Below are positions 16,110-24,288 of a DNA stretch of 64,000 nt, piece by piece. Made by a program: the position numbers and the translations under genes. Position 1 is the stretch's first letter. Every line of letters starts with the position of its first letter. This stretch comes from Helicobacteraceae bacterium. GTDB taxonomy: Bacteria > Campylobacterota > Campylobacteria > Campylobacterales > Helicobacteraceae. The stretch lies in NCBI GenBank assembly GCA_900766555.1, contig CAAFVR010000023.1, positions 4,742-68,741 on the forward strand, read 5' to 3'. Under the pieces are notes generated by a model. It had not been told where the DNA came from. It did no database searches and saw only the letters and a program-made list of their open reading frames with translations.

Positions 16110-16115
16110 TTTATA
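16110..16115 (-). promoter_or_regulatory. -10 element of the groES-groEL promoter
   Basis: TATAAA on the minus strand, followed by the CIRCE-like repeat and, about 45 bases on, the groES ATG. Spacing fits a vegetative promoter whose start site lies in the operator. The remaining gap to nspC (16116-16271) is AT-rich, with a TATGATAAAAT box for nspC near 16246-16256. Confidence 0.45.
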
Positions 16116-16271
16116 GAGTTTTGTTTAATAAATCAATATCTATTAAAAAATTATTAAAAATATTTAGCGCAACTAACTAAACTTTTTTAATCAAAATAAC
16201 TTAAATTACCACATAACATCACTTAAAATAGCGCTATGATAAAATAAATAATAAATAAAAGTTGCGCCCCA

Positions 16272-17516
16272 ATGGACCCCTTAAAGAACACCTTAAATCC
16301 AAATCTAATCCCAACTCTATCTGCTATAAAAACGCCAATTTATATACTTGAGCGCGCCAAGCTAGAGAAAAATTTAAAAATACTAGATAACGTACAGCAA
16401 AGTACTGGCGCTAAAATATTGCTAGCATTAAAAGGTTTTGCCTTTTGGCGAAGCTTTGATTTGGTACATCAATATCTAAGCGGATCTTGCGCTAGCGGAG
16501 TGCACGAGGCGAGACTTGGGCTTGAGGAGATCGGATCTAGAGAGTCAAATAAGCATGTTTGCGTCTTTAGCCCCGCCTTTAAAGAAGATGAAATAACTGA
16601 ACTTTTGCCTCTTGCAACGCATATTATTTTTAATTCTCCTGCGCAATTTTGCACTCATTTCCCAGCCATCCAAAAACAAAATGCCAAATTACAAAGTCTT
16701 GGTATGGATGAAATTGAAATCGGACTCCGGCTAAATCCGCTATTTTCTGAAGTTAGCCCAGAAATTTACAATCCATGTGCACCAAATTCGCGCCTTGGCA
16801 TCATCCCAGATATCTTTCATAAAATGGCGCAAGAAAATAGCGAACTTTTTAATCAAATTAGCGGGCTGCATTTTCACACGCATTGCGAGCAAGATTCAAG
16901 CGCGCTTGTAAAAACGCTTGAAGTTATAGAAGAACATTTCGGCAGATATTTCAAACATCTTAAATGGATAAATTTTGGCGGCGGGCATCACATCACAAAA
17001 GAAGGCTACAACATAGATCTGCTAAAACGCCTTATTAATGAATTTCGCGCTAAATATAATGGTATTGATGTATTTTTAGAACCCGGCGAAGCTGTGGGTT
17101 GGCAAAGCGGCTTTTTGCTATCTGAAGTTGTAGACATCGTGCAAAATGGCGCAAAAATAGCGATTTTAGATATCTCAATCACAGCTCATATGCCAGATTG
17201 CCTTGAAATGCCCTATTCTCCAGAAGCTGTACTCATCAAAAATGGCGCAATGTATCTACAAACTTTAGAGCAAAAAAATCCCTATATCTTAGGCGGCACA
17301 AGCTGTTTGGCTGGCGATTTTTTGGGTTCATATGACTTTGGCATAGAAATATCCACTGGAGATAAAATCGCCTTCCTAGATCTGATGCATTACAGCATTG
17401 TTAAAAATACGACATTTAATGGCATAAAATTGCCCTCATTTGGACAAATAAATGAAGATGGCAGTTTTAAATTATTAAAAGAATTTGGCTACGCAGACTA
17501 CAAAGCGCGCAATTAA
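16272..17516 (+). CDS. nspC: Carboxynorspermidine decarboxylase NspC
   Basis: PLP-dependent fold-III decarboxylase that converts carboxyspermidine/carboxynorspermidine to the free polyamine, the spermidine route used by Campylobacter and Helicobacter. The PLP lysine lies in LLALKGFAFW, the N-domain TIM barrel continues with SGSCASGVHEARLG and GLHFHTHCEQ, and the glycine loop WINFGGGHHITKEGY and FLEPGEAVGW bind the cofactor phosphate. The substrate-side cysteine is in LGGTSCLAGDFLG. The length is 414 residues, with a slightly long N-terminus, since related proteins begin close to IKTPIYILE (residue 19). A later start is therefore possible. Confidence 0.92.
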   Translation: MDPLKNTLNPNLIPTLSAIKTPIYILERAKLEKNLKILDNVQQSTGAKILLALKGFAFWRSFDLVHQYLSGSCASGVHEARLGLEEIGSRESNKHVCVFSPAFKEDEITELLPLATHIIFNSPAQFCTHFPAIQKQNAKLQSLGMDEIEIGLRLNPLFSEVSPEIYNPCAPNSRLGIIPDIFHKMAQENSELFNQISGLHFHTHCEQDSSALVKTLEVIEEHFGRYFKHLKWINFGGGHHITKEGYNIDLLKRLINEFRAKYNGIDVFLEPGEAVGWQSGFLLSEVVDIVQNGAKIAILDISITAHMPDCLEMPYSPEAVLIKNGAMYLQTLEQKNPYILGGTSCLAGDFLGSYDFGIEISTGDKIAFLDLMHYSIVKNTTFNGIKLPSFGQINEDGSFKLLKEFGYADYKARN

Positions 17517-17566
17517 GCGCATTACAATCTAGGCTTTGCTAAAATTGCAAAAACAAAAGATGGTTT

Positions 17567-19459
17567 ATGAAACGCCTTATCACAACGCCAGTTTATTATG
17601 TAAATGACATCCCGCATATCGGGCATGCTTATACGACTTTTATCGGAGATATGTTTAAGCGCTATTTTGCGCTAGCTGGCGATGAAACGCTATTTTTAGT
17701 AGGCACTGATGAAAATGGGCAAAAAATTGAGCAATCCGCCATCAAAAATAATAAATCTCCCCAAAGCTACGTGGATGAAATCTCAGAAAAATTTAAAGAT
17801 CTTTGGGATGATTTTGAAATAAATTATGACATCTTTACGCGCACCACCAAAAATAGCCATCATGCCATCGTTCAAGATGCCTTTTTAAAAATGTTTGAAA
17901 ATGGCGACATCTACAAAGGCGAATACGAAGGCCTCTATTGCATAAGTTGCGAAAGCTATTTTACGCGCACGCAAGCAAATGCCTGCCCAGATTGCGGCAA
18001 AGAAATGCGCGTGATCAAAGAAGAAAGCTATTTTTTCAAACTTAGCAAATATCAAGATAAATTACTCAAATTCTATGACGAAAATGAGAATTTTATAATG
18101 CCGCGCTTTCGTAAAAATGAAGTCGCAAATTTCGTAAAAAGTGGATTGCAAGATCTATCCATCACGCGCACGAGCTTTGATTGGGGCATCAAAATACCGT
18201 CTCAAATAAATGACCCAAAACATATTGTTTATGTCTGGCTTGATGCATTAATGAGCTATATCAGCGGATCTATATATAAAAGCCGCGATTTTTATAAAGA
18301 TTCTCCGCCAAAAACGCTGCAAGAGCTACAAAATAGCGCCTGGAGCAATGTAATACATATCGTTGGCAAAGATATTTTGCGCTTTCATGCCATATATTGG
18401 CCGGCTTTTTTAATGAGCTTGGGCTTTGAGCTGCCAAAACAAATTTTTGTAAATGGCTGGTGGCTAATTGATAGCGTCAAAATGAGCAAAAGTATCGGAA
18501 ATGTCATAAATCCACGCGAAATAGCAAGCGAATTTAGTCCTGATATTTTGCGCTATTTTTTGATGCGCGAAGTTAGCTTCGGCCAAGATGGCGATTTCGT
18601 GCGAGAAAATCTAATAAATCGCCTCAATTCAGAGCTAAACGACATTTTGGGCAATTTGCTAAATCGCATCCTAGGTATGAGCGCACAATATTTTGACCTA
18701 AAAATTAGCGGATCTAAGATCTCTGAATTAGATGAAATATATGCCAAAAATGCTAATCTTGATTTTCTTATGCGCGAAGTGACGCCTGGCAAATATCTAG
18801 ATGAACTTTGGAGCATTTTTAGCTTTTGTAACGCGCTAATTACGCAATATAAACCTTGGGAACTTATAAAAAATGGAGATAAAAATAAAACTTCAGATCT
18901 GCTAATCTCGCTTTGCAACGCCCTAATTATCGGCGCTCTGCGACTTTATCCAATAATGCCAAAAATAAGCGTAAAAATACTAAGCGTTTTTGGCCTAAGC
19001 GCTGATGCTGCTAATTTCAAAAAATATGTGCTTGAAAATCATTTCATAAATGAATTAAATTTAACAAAAATCCCGCCACTTTTTGCCAAAAAAGAAGAAC
19101 CAAAAAAAATGCCAGCTGAAATTGCGCTAAAACAAAATCAAATTGATATAAAAGATTTCCAAAAACTTGACATTAAAATTGGCGAAATCCTAGAGGCTAG
19201 CGCCGTGCCAAAATCTGAAAAATTACTGAAGTTCAAAGTCGACCTTGGAGAAAATGACATACGCCAGATCCTATCTGGCATAGCAAAATATTACAATCCA
19301 GCGGATCTAGTCGGCAAAAAAGTCTGCGTCTTGGCAAATTTAAAGCCCGTCAAAATAATGGGGCTTGAAAGCCAAGGCATGATATTATCTGCTAGCGATG
19401 GAAATTTGAGCGTGCTGCAAATTGACAAAGATTTAGCAAATGGCGCAAAAATATCATGA
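17567..19459 (+). CDS. metG: Methionyl-tRNA synthetase
   Basis: Charges tRNA-Met. The class I signatures are both present: HIGH as DIPHIGHAYTTF near residue 15 and KMSKS in VKMSKSIGNVIN near residue 307. A zinc knuckle is visible at CISCES and CPDCGKEM (about 125-147). The anticodon-binding helical domain spans about 360-500. A C-terminal EMAPII-like tRNA-binding domain occupies about 530-630 (FQKLDIKIGEIL, KVDLGENDIRQILSGIA, MGLESQGMILSA). The length of 630 residues is normal for the two-domain form. The stop overlaps the start of the next gene (ATGA). Confidence 0.97.
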   Translation: MKRLITTPVYYVNDIPHIGHAYTTFIGDMFKRYFALAGDETLFLVGTDENGQKIEQSAIKNNKSPQSYVDEISEKFKDLWDDFEINYDIFTRTTKNSHHAIVQDAFLKMFENGDIYKGEYEGLYCISCESYFTRTQANACPDCGKEMRVIKEESYFFKLSKYQDKLLKFYDENENFIMPRFRKNEVANFVKSGLQDLSITRTSFDWGIKIPSQINDPKHIVYVWLDALMSYISGSIYKSRDFYKDSPPKTLQELQNSAWSNVIHIVGKDILRFHAIYWPAFLMSLGFELPKQIFVNGWWLIDSVKMSKSIGNVINPREIASEFSPDILRYFLMREVSFGQDGDFVRENLINRLNSELNDILGNLLNRILGMSAQYFDLKISGSKISELDEIYAKNANLDFLMREVTPGKYLDELWSIFSFCNALITQYKPWELIKNGDKNKTSDLLISLCNALIIGALRLYPIMPKISVKILSVFGLSADAANFKKYVLENHFINELNLTKIPPLFAKKEEPKKMPAEIALKQNQIDIKDFQKLDIKIGEILEASAVPKSEKLLKFKVDLGENDIRQILSGIAKYYNPADLVGKKVCVLANLKPVKIMGLESQGMILSASDGNLSVLQIDKDLANGAKIS

Positions 19460-20469
19460 AAGTTTCATCTGTAGTTGAGCTAATCCAAGGCAAGCTTTCA
19501 AATAGCCCGGCCATTTCAAGCTTTAGCTCAATTGCAGTGGATCTAAATTACGTAAAAAAGGGCTCTCTCTTTGTCGCCAAAAATCAAGATGACATCCAAA
19601 AAGCCATAGCAAATGGCGCTTATGGCGTAATCTACAAAGATGCCGCGCAACTTCTAGACTCAGAAATCGCCTGGATAAAAGTAAATTCGCTAGATGATTC
19701 TATCTTGCGATTAATTCGCTATATCATAATTACTAAAAAAATTAGCGTCTTTGCGCTAAAGCCGCTTGAATTGCGCATTTTTGAAAAGATCTGCAAAGAT
19801 GATGGGGTCTATATTTTTAAAAAAGATTTTGATGCTCTTTTAACGGATCTGCAAAATCGCCAAATTAACGCGATTGCCTCAGCTCATGCAGATTTTTTAA
19901 GCATCGCTTTATCGCAAATCCCATCCATCGCGCCGCAAGAGCCATCCTTTAAAATTAGCCAAGCCACGCTTTTTGATATGCAATTTTATTATGATTCCTG
20001 CTTGTATCACATCCCGCTGCCAGCGCTTTTTTTAAATGAAATAAGCTCTGTAATTTATCTTTGTGAAAATTACAATATAACTTTTGATCTCGCTAAATTT
20101 AGCCCTCTGCTAGATCTGATGCCGCTTTTTATAAATACAAGCAATTTTGAGTTGCTAAATTATGCGCAAGGAAATTGCGCTATTTTGGCACTAGAACACA
20201 AAGATCTTTTTGAAAGTTATGCAAATTACATTTCACAAAATGGCAAATGGGGAGTTTTTGCGCAATTCATCCCAGAATCTTTTGATATAAATGCGCTAAA
20301 TCTTGATTCGAGCAATATTATTTATTATCAAAGTATGCTAGATCTGCTAAATCTGATATGCAAGACGCATTTTAATTTTGGCGTGATTTTGGGCATAACA
20401 AATGAGACATTTTTACGCGCATTAGAGGTCGCAAAACCCGCTGAGACAAGCCTATTTGACTGCCTATGA
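19456..20469 (+). CDS. Orphan Mur-ligase-N-domain-like protein, downstream of metG
   Basis: A 337-residue protein, conserved by position with the H. pylori gene between metG and cmoB but without a function I can name. Residues 1-70 resemble the N-terminal UDP-binding domain of MurE/MurF: FSSIAVDLNYVKKGSLFVA, then AIANGAYGVIYKD. The Mur central ATPase with its P-loop GTNGKT is absent and the rest is an unassigned alpha/beta region rich in Phe and Leu. No signal peptide or membrane helix is evident. It is translationally coupled to metG through ATGA and lies 21 bp before cmoB. It could be a degenerate Mur ligase kept as a binding or regulatory protein. Confidence 0.75.
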   Translation: MKVSSVVELIQGKLSNSPAISSFSSIAVDLNYVKKGSLFVAKNQDDIQKAIANGAYGVIYKDAAQLLDSEIAWIKVNSLDDSILRLIRYIIITKKISVFALKPLELRIFEKICKDDGVYIFKKDFDALLTDLQNRQINAIASAHADFLSIALSQIPSIAPQEPSFKISQATLFDMQFYYDSCLYHIPLPALFLNEISSVIYLCENYNITFDLAKFSPLLDLMPLFINTSNFELLNYAQGNCAILALEHKDLFESYANYISQNGKWGVFAQFIPESFDINALNLDSSNIIYYQSMLDLLNLICKTHFNFGVILGITNETFLRALEVAKPAETSLFDCL

Positions 20470-20490
20470 ACCCATGAGAGATCATTAAGC

Positions 20491-21357
20491 ATGAGATTAA
20501 AAAATAAAAAGCTAGATAATTTATTGCAAATAATACATTCTCTCCCAAGGGCAGATAGCGCTTCATTTGGCGATGTGATACATATAAATTTGCCCAAAAA
20601 TACAGATCAAAATATGCTAGATATAATTGAGCAATGCGCGCTAAATCTGCGCCCCTGGCGAAAGGGCCCCTTTCAAATTGGAGATTTATTAATTGATTCT
20701 GAATGGAAAAGCTATATCAAATATAATGCTATTTTTGAAAAGCTAGATCTAGATGGCAAAATTATCGCCGATGTCGGCTGCAATAACGGATATTACATGC
20801 TTAGATCCGCACAAAAAGCTCTTGAAGTTATCGGTTTTGATCCTGGAGAGCTATTTTTTGCGCAATTTCATTTCATTTGGCATTTTTTAAAAGATCTAAA
20901 TAAAAATGTGAGCTTTCATCTTGATGGCGTAGATGAAGCAGCGATAAAATGGCCAAAATATTTTGATGTAATATTTTGCCTAGGCGTAATATATCATAGG
21001 CCAAATCCGATACTTTGTTTAAAATCGCTAACCAAAATGCTAAAAAATGACGAAAGCTACATCGTGCTAGATACGCTAATTTATCAATCAGATCTAGAAA
21101 TTTGCTTAAGCCCCAAAAGTTATGCTGGAATGAATAATGTATATTTCATCCCAAGTATCAAAGCACTTGAAAATTGGTGCTTCAAGGCCAAATTAAAAAT
21201 TGAAAAAATAATTGACATCACAAAAACAACGCCAAATGAACAGCGCAAAACAAAATGGATCTTAGGTCATAGCTTGGAAGAATTTCTACAAAAAACACCA
21301 CAATGTGACACAGAGATAGAGCCCACGCGAGCGTATTTTCGCATCAAAAAAGCATAA
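20491..21357 (+). CDS. cmoB: tRNA U34 carboxymethyltransferase CmoB
   Basis: Transfers the carboxymethyl group of carboxy-SAM to 5-hydroxyuridine at tRNA position 34 to make cmo5U. The family start LRPWRKGPFQIGDLLID leads into the Rossmann motif I IIADVGCNNGYYMLRS, FDPGELFFAQFHFIWHF, VIFCLGVIYHRPNPI and the substrate-binding MNNVYFIPSIKALENW near the C-terminus. The length of 288 residues is slightly shorter than E. coli CmoB (about 323), mainly at the N-terminus. It lies in the metG / orphan / cmoB / hotdog string shared with H. pylori. No cmoA is present in the window. Confidence 0.92.
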   Translation: MRLKNKKLDNLLQIIHSLPRADSASFGDVIHINLPKNTDQNMLDIIEQCALNLRPWRKGPFQIGDLLIDSEWKSYIKYNAIFEKLDLDGKIIADVGCNNGYYMLRSAQKALEVIGFDPGELFFAQFHFIWHFLKDLNKNVSFHLDGVDEAAIKWPKYFDVIFCLGVIYHRPNPILCLKSLTKMLKNDESYIVLDTLIYQSDLEICLSPKSYAGMNNVYFIPSIKALENWCFKAKLKIEKIIDITKTTPNEQRKTKWILGHSLEEFLQKTPQCDTEIEPTRAYFRIKKA

Positions 21358-21375
21358 AAACATAAAGGATATGCA

Positions 21376-21753
21376 ATGAAAGATATAGAAATTTTACAAA
21401 AAGATGAAAATTACTGCAAAGCGGCCTTTAGTCCAAGTCAAGATATGCCAGATCTTTTGCCGCTTGGTAAAAGTGAATTTCTAGCTTCGCATATTATTTT
21501 TGATCAAAGCACTAAGGTGGCAAATATGCTAGTTAAAGATGATGCCTTTTTATCAAGCGTTGAAATGCGCTTTCTCTCGCCACTCCCAAAAGATAATAAG
21601 CTGATTTTAGAAGCTAGAGTCATACAAAAAATCTCTAAAAAATGCGTTATCGAAGTTAGCGGCTTTTATCTAGACATCTTAATTTTTAGCGCTAATTTCA
21701 CATATGCGATATTGGATAAAGCATTATTCGAGCTAGAAAATCCAAATATTTAA
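21376..21753 (+). CDS. Hotdog-fold thioesterase-like protein (Cj0977-like)
   Basis: A 125-residue single hotdog domain. FLASHIIFDQSTKVANML and SSVEMRFLSPLPKDNKLILEARVI match the layout of acyl-CoA/acyl-ACP binding hotdog proteins, with the central helix followed by long beta-strands. The position directly after cmoB matches Cj0976-Cj0977 of Campylobacter jejuni, where Cj0977 is a flagellar-regulon protein needed for invasion and binds acyl-CoA without proven hydrolysis. I see no clear Asp/Glu/His catalytic set. It is cytoplasmic. A ribosome site AAGGATATGCA lies upstream. Homology to Cj0977 is inferred from fold and neighbourhood. Confidence 0.72.
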   Translation: MKDIEILQKDENYCKAAFSPSQDMPDLLPLGKSEFLASHIIFDQSTKVANMLVKDDAFLSSVEMRFLSPLPKDNKLILEARVIQKISKKCVIEVSGFYLDILIFSANFTYAILDKALFELENPNI

Positions 21754-21793
21754 TTTATATGGTTATAACATCAATCTAAAACAAAGGAATAAC

Positions 21794-22114
21794 ATGGAAA
21801 AGATAAATACCGACAAATTTAAACAAGTAATCTCTGGATCCGAACTAGTCGTAGTTGACTTCAGCGCGCCTTGGTGCCCTGATTGCGTTAGGATAGATCC
21901 GATCTTAAAAACACTCCAGGGCGAATACGCGCAAAAAGCAAAGTTTTATCAAGTAAATATCGATGATGAAGAATCACTCAAAAATTCTTGCAGTATCCGC
22001 CGCATCCCAACAATACTTTTTTATAAAAATGGCGTTGAAGTAGCCGACAGACTAGTTGAGCCAAAAAGCAAAAAAGAGATAGAAGACGTACTCAAAAATG
22101 CAATAGTGGCCTAA
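21794..22114 (+). CDS. Thioredoxin-like protein with WCPDC active site
   Basis: A 106-residue cytoplasmic thioredoxin fold. The redox motif is APWCPDCVRIDPIL (Cys28, Cys31), with WCPDC instead of the usual WCGPC. The cis-proline loop is RRIPTILFYKNG, and the buried aspartate is in VVVDFSAPW. Complete and of normal length. The altered dipeptide between the cysteines would shift the redox potential and partner choice, so it may be a specialised thioredoxin rather than the housekeeping TrxA. An AAGGAA ribosome site precedes the ATG. It stands as the last plus-strand gene before the convergent queE. Confidence 0.88.
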   Translation: MEKINTDKFKQVISGSELVVVDFSAPWCPDCVRIDPILKTLQGEYAQKAKFYQVNIDDEESLKNSCSIRRIPTILFYKNGVEVADRLVEPKSKKEIEDVLKNAIVA

Positions 22115-22167
22115 GGCCTACTTTCTTCTCGCAGTACCCCGCAGCTGCCAAGCCAGTGCGGTTGCGT

Positions 22168-22959
22168 CTAGACGCCGCGTTTGTCGCCAAAGATGCGGAT
22201 ATGTAGCCTATCACTTAGGCTCCAGCCATGTTTTAAGCATAGATTTAGCATATCTGGTATCTTTGTATCAATTTCATTTGTAGAGCTACCAAGCGGCATT
22301 ATAAATACCTGAAATTTCCCATATTTTTTAGCAAAATCTAATATCTGCAATATCTCTTTTTCGCAGGCCAAAATATCATCATTAATAACGAATTTGAAAA
22401 CAACTTCCCTAGCATTTTGCAAAATATTTGCAATAGCCTCAAAATTTATGCGCTTTTTAGCGCTCTCAAGACTATAGGCCAATTTAATACTTAGTGTAAA
22501 ATGCAAATTTTTTAGCCTCGGAGTGAAAGGGAAAAGCACGCTAGCATTACTTTCAACCCAGATCTGATGTGAACTAAAAGTCCCCAATAATTCCTGCAAA
22601 ACTGGGATTTTGAAACTAAGTGTCGGCTCACCGCCCGTTAAAATAATGTCAAAATCCCCCATTTTATTTTGAAAGCTAACATCAGCAATTTTTTGCACGA
22701 TGCCTTTGTGATCTAATCTTTGCCATTCGTCGCTAAAGGCGCCATTTGCGGCATAAATACTGTCGCATCCTATATATTCTATGCCATTTTTTAGCGCCCT
22801 ATTCCCAAATCCAGCGCAAGTAAAATTGCACCCACCAAGTCTCACAAATACGCTAGGCTTGCCCATGCGCGCGCCCTCGCCCTGGATGCTGTAGAAAATC
22901 TCGCTAATTTGTAGAAATTTGATGCTCTGGCCTTTTATAAAAAAACTGCTTTGTCCCAT
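22168..22959 (-). CDS. queE: 7-carboxy-7-deazaguanine synthase QueE
   Basis: Radical-SAM enzyme that contracts 6-carboxytetrahydropterin to 7-carboxy-7-deazaguanine on the way to queuosine. Family features are ISEIFYSIQGEGARMGKPSVFVRLGG, shown here as SEIFYSIQGEGARMG and SVFVRLGGC, the glycine strand DIILTGGEPTLS, WVESNASVLFPF and the C-terminal QVFIMPLGSS. The cluster cysteines are unusual: CNFTC gives two, and the next Cys comes 17 residues later in IGCDS. The strict CxxxCxxC of most radical-SAM enzymes is absent. The start at 22959 overlaps queD by 56 bases and contributes a poorly conserved first 15 residues, so the true start may be further in. Confidence 0.88.
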   Translation of the reverse strand: MGQSSFFIKGQSIKFLQISEIFYSIQGEGARMGKPSVFVRLGGCNFTCAGFGNRALKNGIEYIGCDSIYAANGAFSDEWQRLDHKGIVQKIADVSFQNKMGDFDIILTGGEPTLSFKIPVLQELLGTFSSHQIWVESNASVLFPFTPRLKNLHFTLSIKLAYSLESAKKRINFEAIANILQNAREVVFKFVINDDILACEKEILQILDFAKKYGKFQVFIMPLGSSTNEIDTKIPDMLNLCLKHGWSLSDRLHIRIFGDKRGV

Positions 22960-23512
22960 CTCTCAAAAAACGCTCTAATTTCGCAAAAAGATCTTTATGC
23001 CTCATTTCATCCAAAATAGCATTAGAAAAACTAAGCTCTTTTGCACTCAAAGTTCCGCCTAGGCGTTCTAGATCCGATCTAGCCGCCTCAGCATAGCCAT
23101 AATCTGTTTCGTGAACGCGAATTGCATAAAGTTCGATATCTTCTCCATTATTTAGATCTGATGCCTTTAAAATCAAATCGATGTAATAAAAAAATATTAG
23201 CGCATAGCTCTCCGCGCTGGCATTAAATGGCAAGCTCACATAACGTTTCGAATAATTCTTAATAAAAGCTATGAAATTTGCATCTTCTTTATCCCAAAAA
23301 TGCGTGGCATGATCAAAACAATCGATGAAATCAAAGACCTCATTTTTCAAAATGCCAAAATCAAGGACCATGTTTGCAAAATCAAGCGAATCTGACTTTA
23401 CAAATACTTCGACTTTATAATTATGTCCATGCAGACTTTGCGAACATCTTGTGCTTGTGCAATTTCGCACAACATGACTAGCGCAAAATTTGAAACTTCG
23501 GCGTATTATCAT
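22904..23512 (-). CDS. queD: 6-carboxy-5,6,7,8-tetrahydropterin synthase QueD
   Basis: Converts 7,8-dihydroneopterin triphosphate to 6-carboxytetrahydropterin in queuosine synthesis. Zinc ligands appear in FCASHVVRN and in LHGHNYKVEVFV, the catalytic Cys region in CSQSLHGHNY, the aspartate/histidine pair in FDHATHF and the C-terminal glutamate in VHETDYGYAEA. I choose the ATG at 23512 (MIIRRSFKF) because it overlaps the upstream lipoprotein stop as ATGA. At 202 residues it is longer than most QueD (about 120-150), with an internal insertion around 75-110. It is directly followed by queE, as in H. pylori. Confidence 0.92.
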   Translation of the reverse strand: MIIRRSFKFCASHVVRNCTSTRCSQSLHGHNYKVEVFVKSDSLDFANMVLDFGILKNEVFDFIDCFDHATHFWDKEDANFIAFIKNYSKRYVSLPFNASAESYALIFFYYIDLILKASDLNNGEDIELYAIRVHETDYGYAEAARSDLERLGGTLSAKELSFSNAILDEMRHKDLFAKLERFLRDGTKQFFYKRPEHQISTN

Positions 23513-24177
23513 TGGCAAACCCAATAAGCCGGCAGCGGACTTTCATACGAATATTGTTCTTTGCGCGTGAAATCAAGCCGCGCAATCGTGTTATAAATCA
23601 AATCTCTAAAAACATAATTATATCCGCAGACATTTCCGCGAACTGAGCCATCAACTATCATAATGCGCTTTTTTGTATTTATGTCATACCAATTCATCAA
23701 GAAATGATATGTCGTAACATATTGCACGCTCTGGCTAAAATCTGTGACATTAAAAGCTTTTTGCGGATTATTATCACAATAAAATTTATCACCATAAAAA
23801 TAGCAGCTTGATATAACGCCATCATTTATAACGCTGTAATTGTAATTTACCACCGGATCTGCGCGGATATCTTTATAAAGGCGAAAATGCACTAAATTTC
23901 TAGCCGTTTTATCGCTTATCTCACTTTGTTTATATACACTATTAAAGCCTCGAGTTTGCAGCTCATAAATTATTAGATCCACATAGTAGGCTGAGACTAA
24001 ATCGCCTGGATCATGCCAAAGCACGACTGGGGCGTTCACATTGAAGCGATATTCGGGCTCTAGCGTGGAGTAATAGCCCATTTGGAGATTATTTGCACAT
24101 GCGGCAAAAATTAGTCCCAAAATGCCATATGCGCAGATAATAAATATCTTTCTAACAATATTTCCAATATTCCACAT
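23509..24177 (-). CDS. Putative lipoprotein upstream of queD
   Basis: A 222-residue predicted lipoprotein: short N-terminus, hydrophobic stretch FIICAYGILGLIF and a lipobox-like LIFAAC with the lipidated cysteine near residue 27. The mature part is rich in Tyr and Asn with several beta-strand-like segments and five or so further cysteines (SSCYFYGDKFYCDNN, GNVCGYNY, WVCQ at the end) that could form disulfides in the periplasm. I do not recognise the family. The ATG at 24175-24177 is preferred over a TTG six codons earlier. It overlaps queD by 4 bp, although queuosine synthesis does not obviously need it. Confidence 0.75.
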   Translation of the reverse strand: MWNIGNIVRKIFIICAYGILGLIFAACANNLQMGYYSTLEPEYRFNVNAPVVLWHDPGDLVSAYYVDLIIYELQTRGFNSVYKQSEISDKTARNLVHFRLYKDIRADPVVNYNYSVINDGVISSCYFYGDKFYCDNNPQKAFNVTDFSQSVQYVTTYHFLMNWYDINTKKRIMIVDGSVRGNVCGYNYVFRDLIYNTIARLDFTRKEQYSYESPLPAYWVCQ

Positions 24178-24288
24178 GTAAATCCGTTTTAGCAAAAATA
24201 AAGCAAAAGTGATTCCAAATTATACGAACTTTTATATGTGATAAAGCTAAGTTAATTTAAAATTAAGTGCAAAATTGAAAGGAAATTA

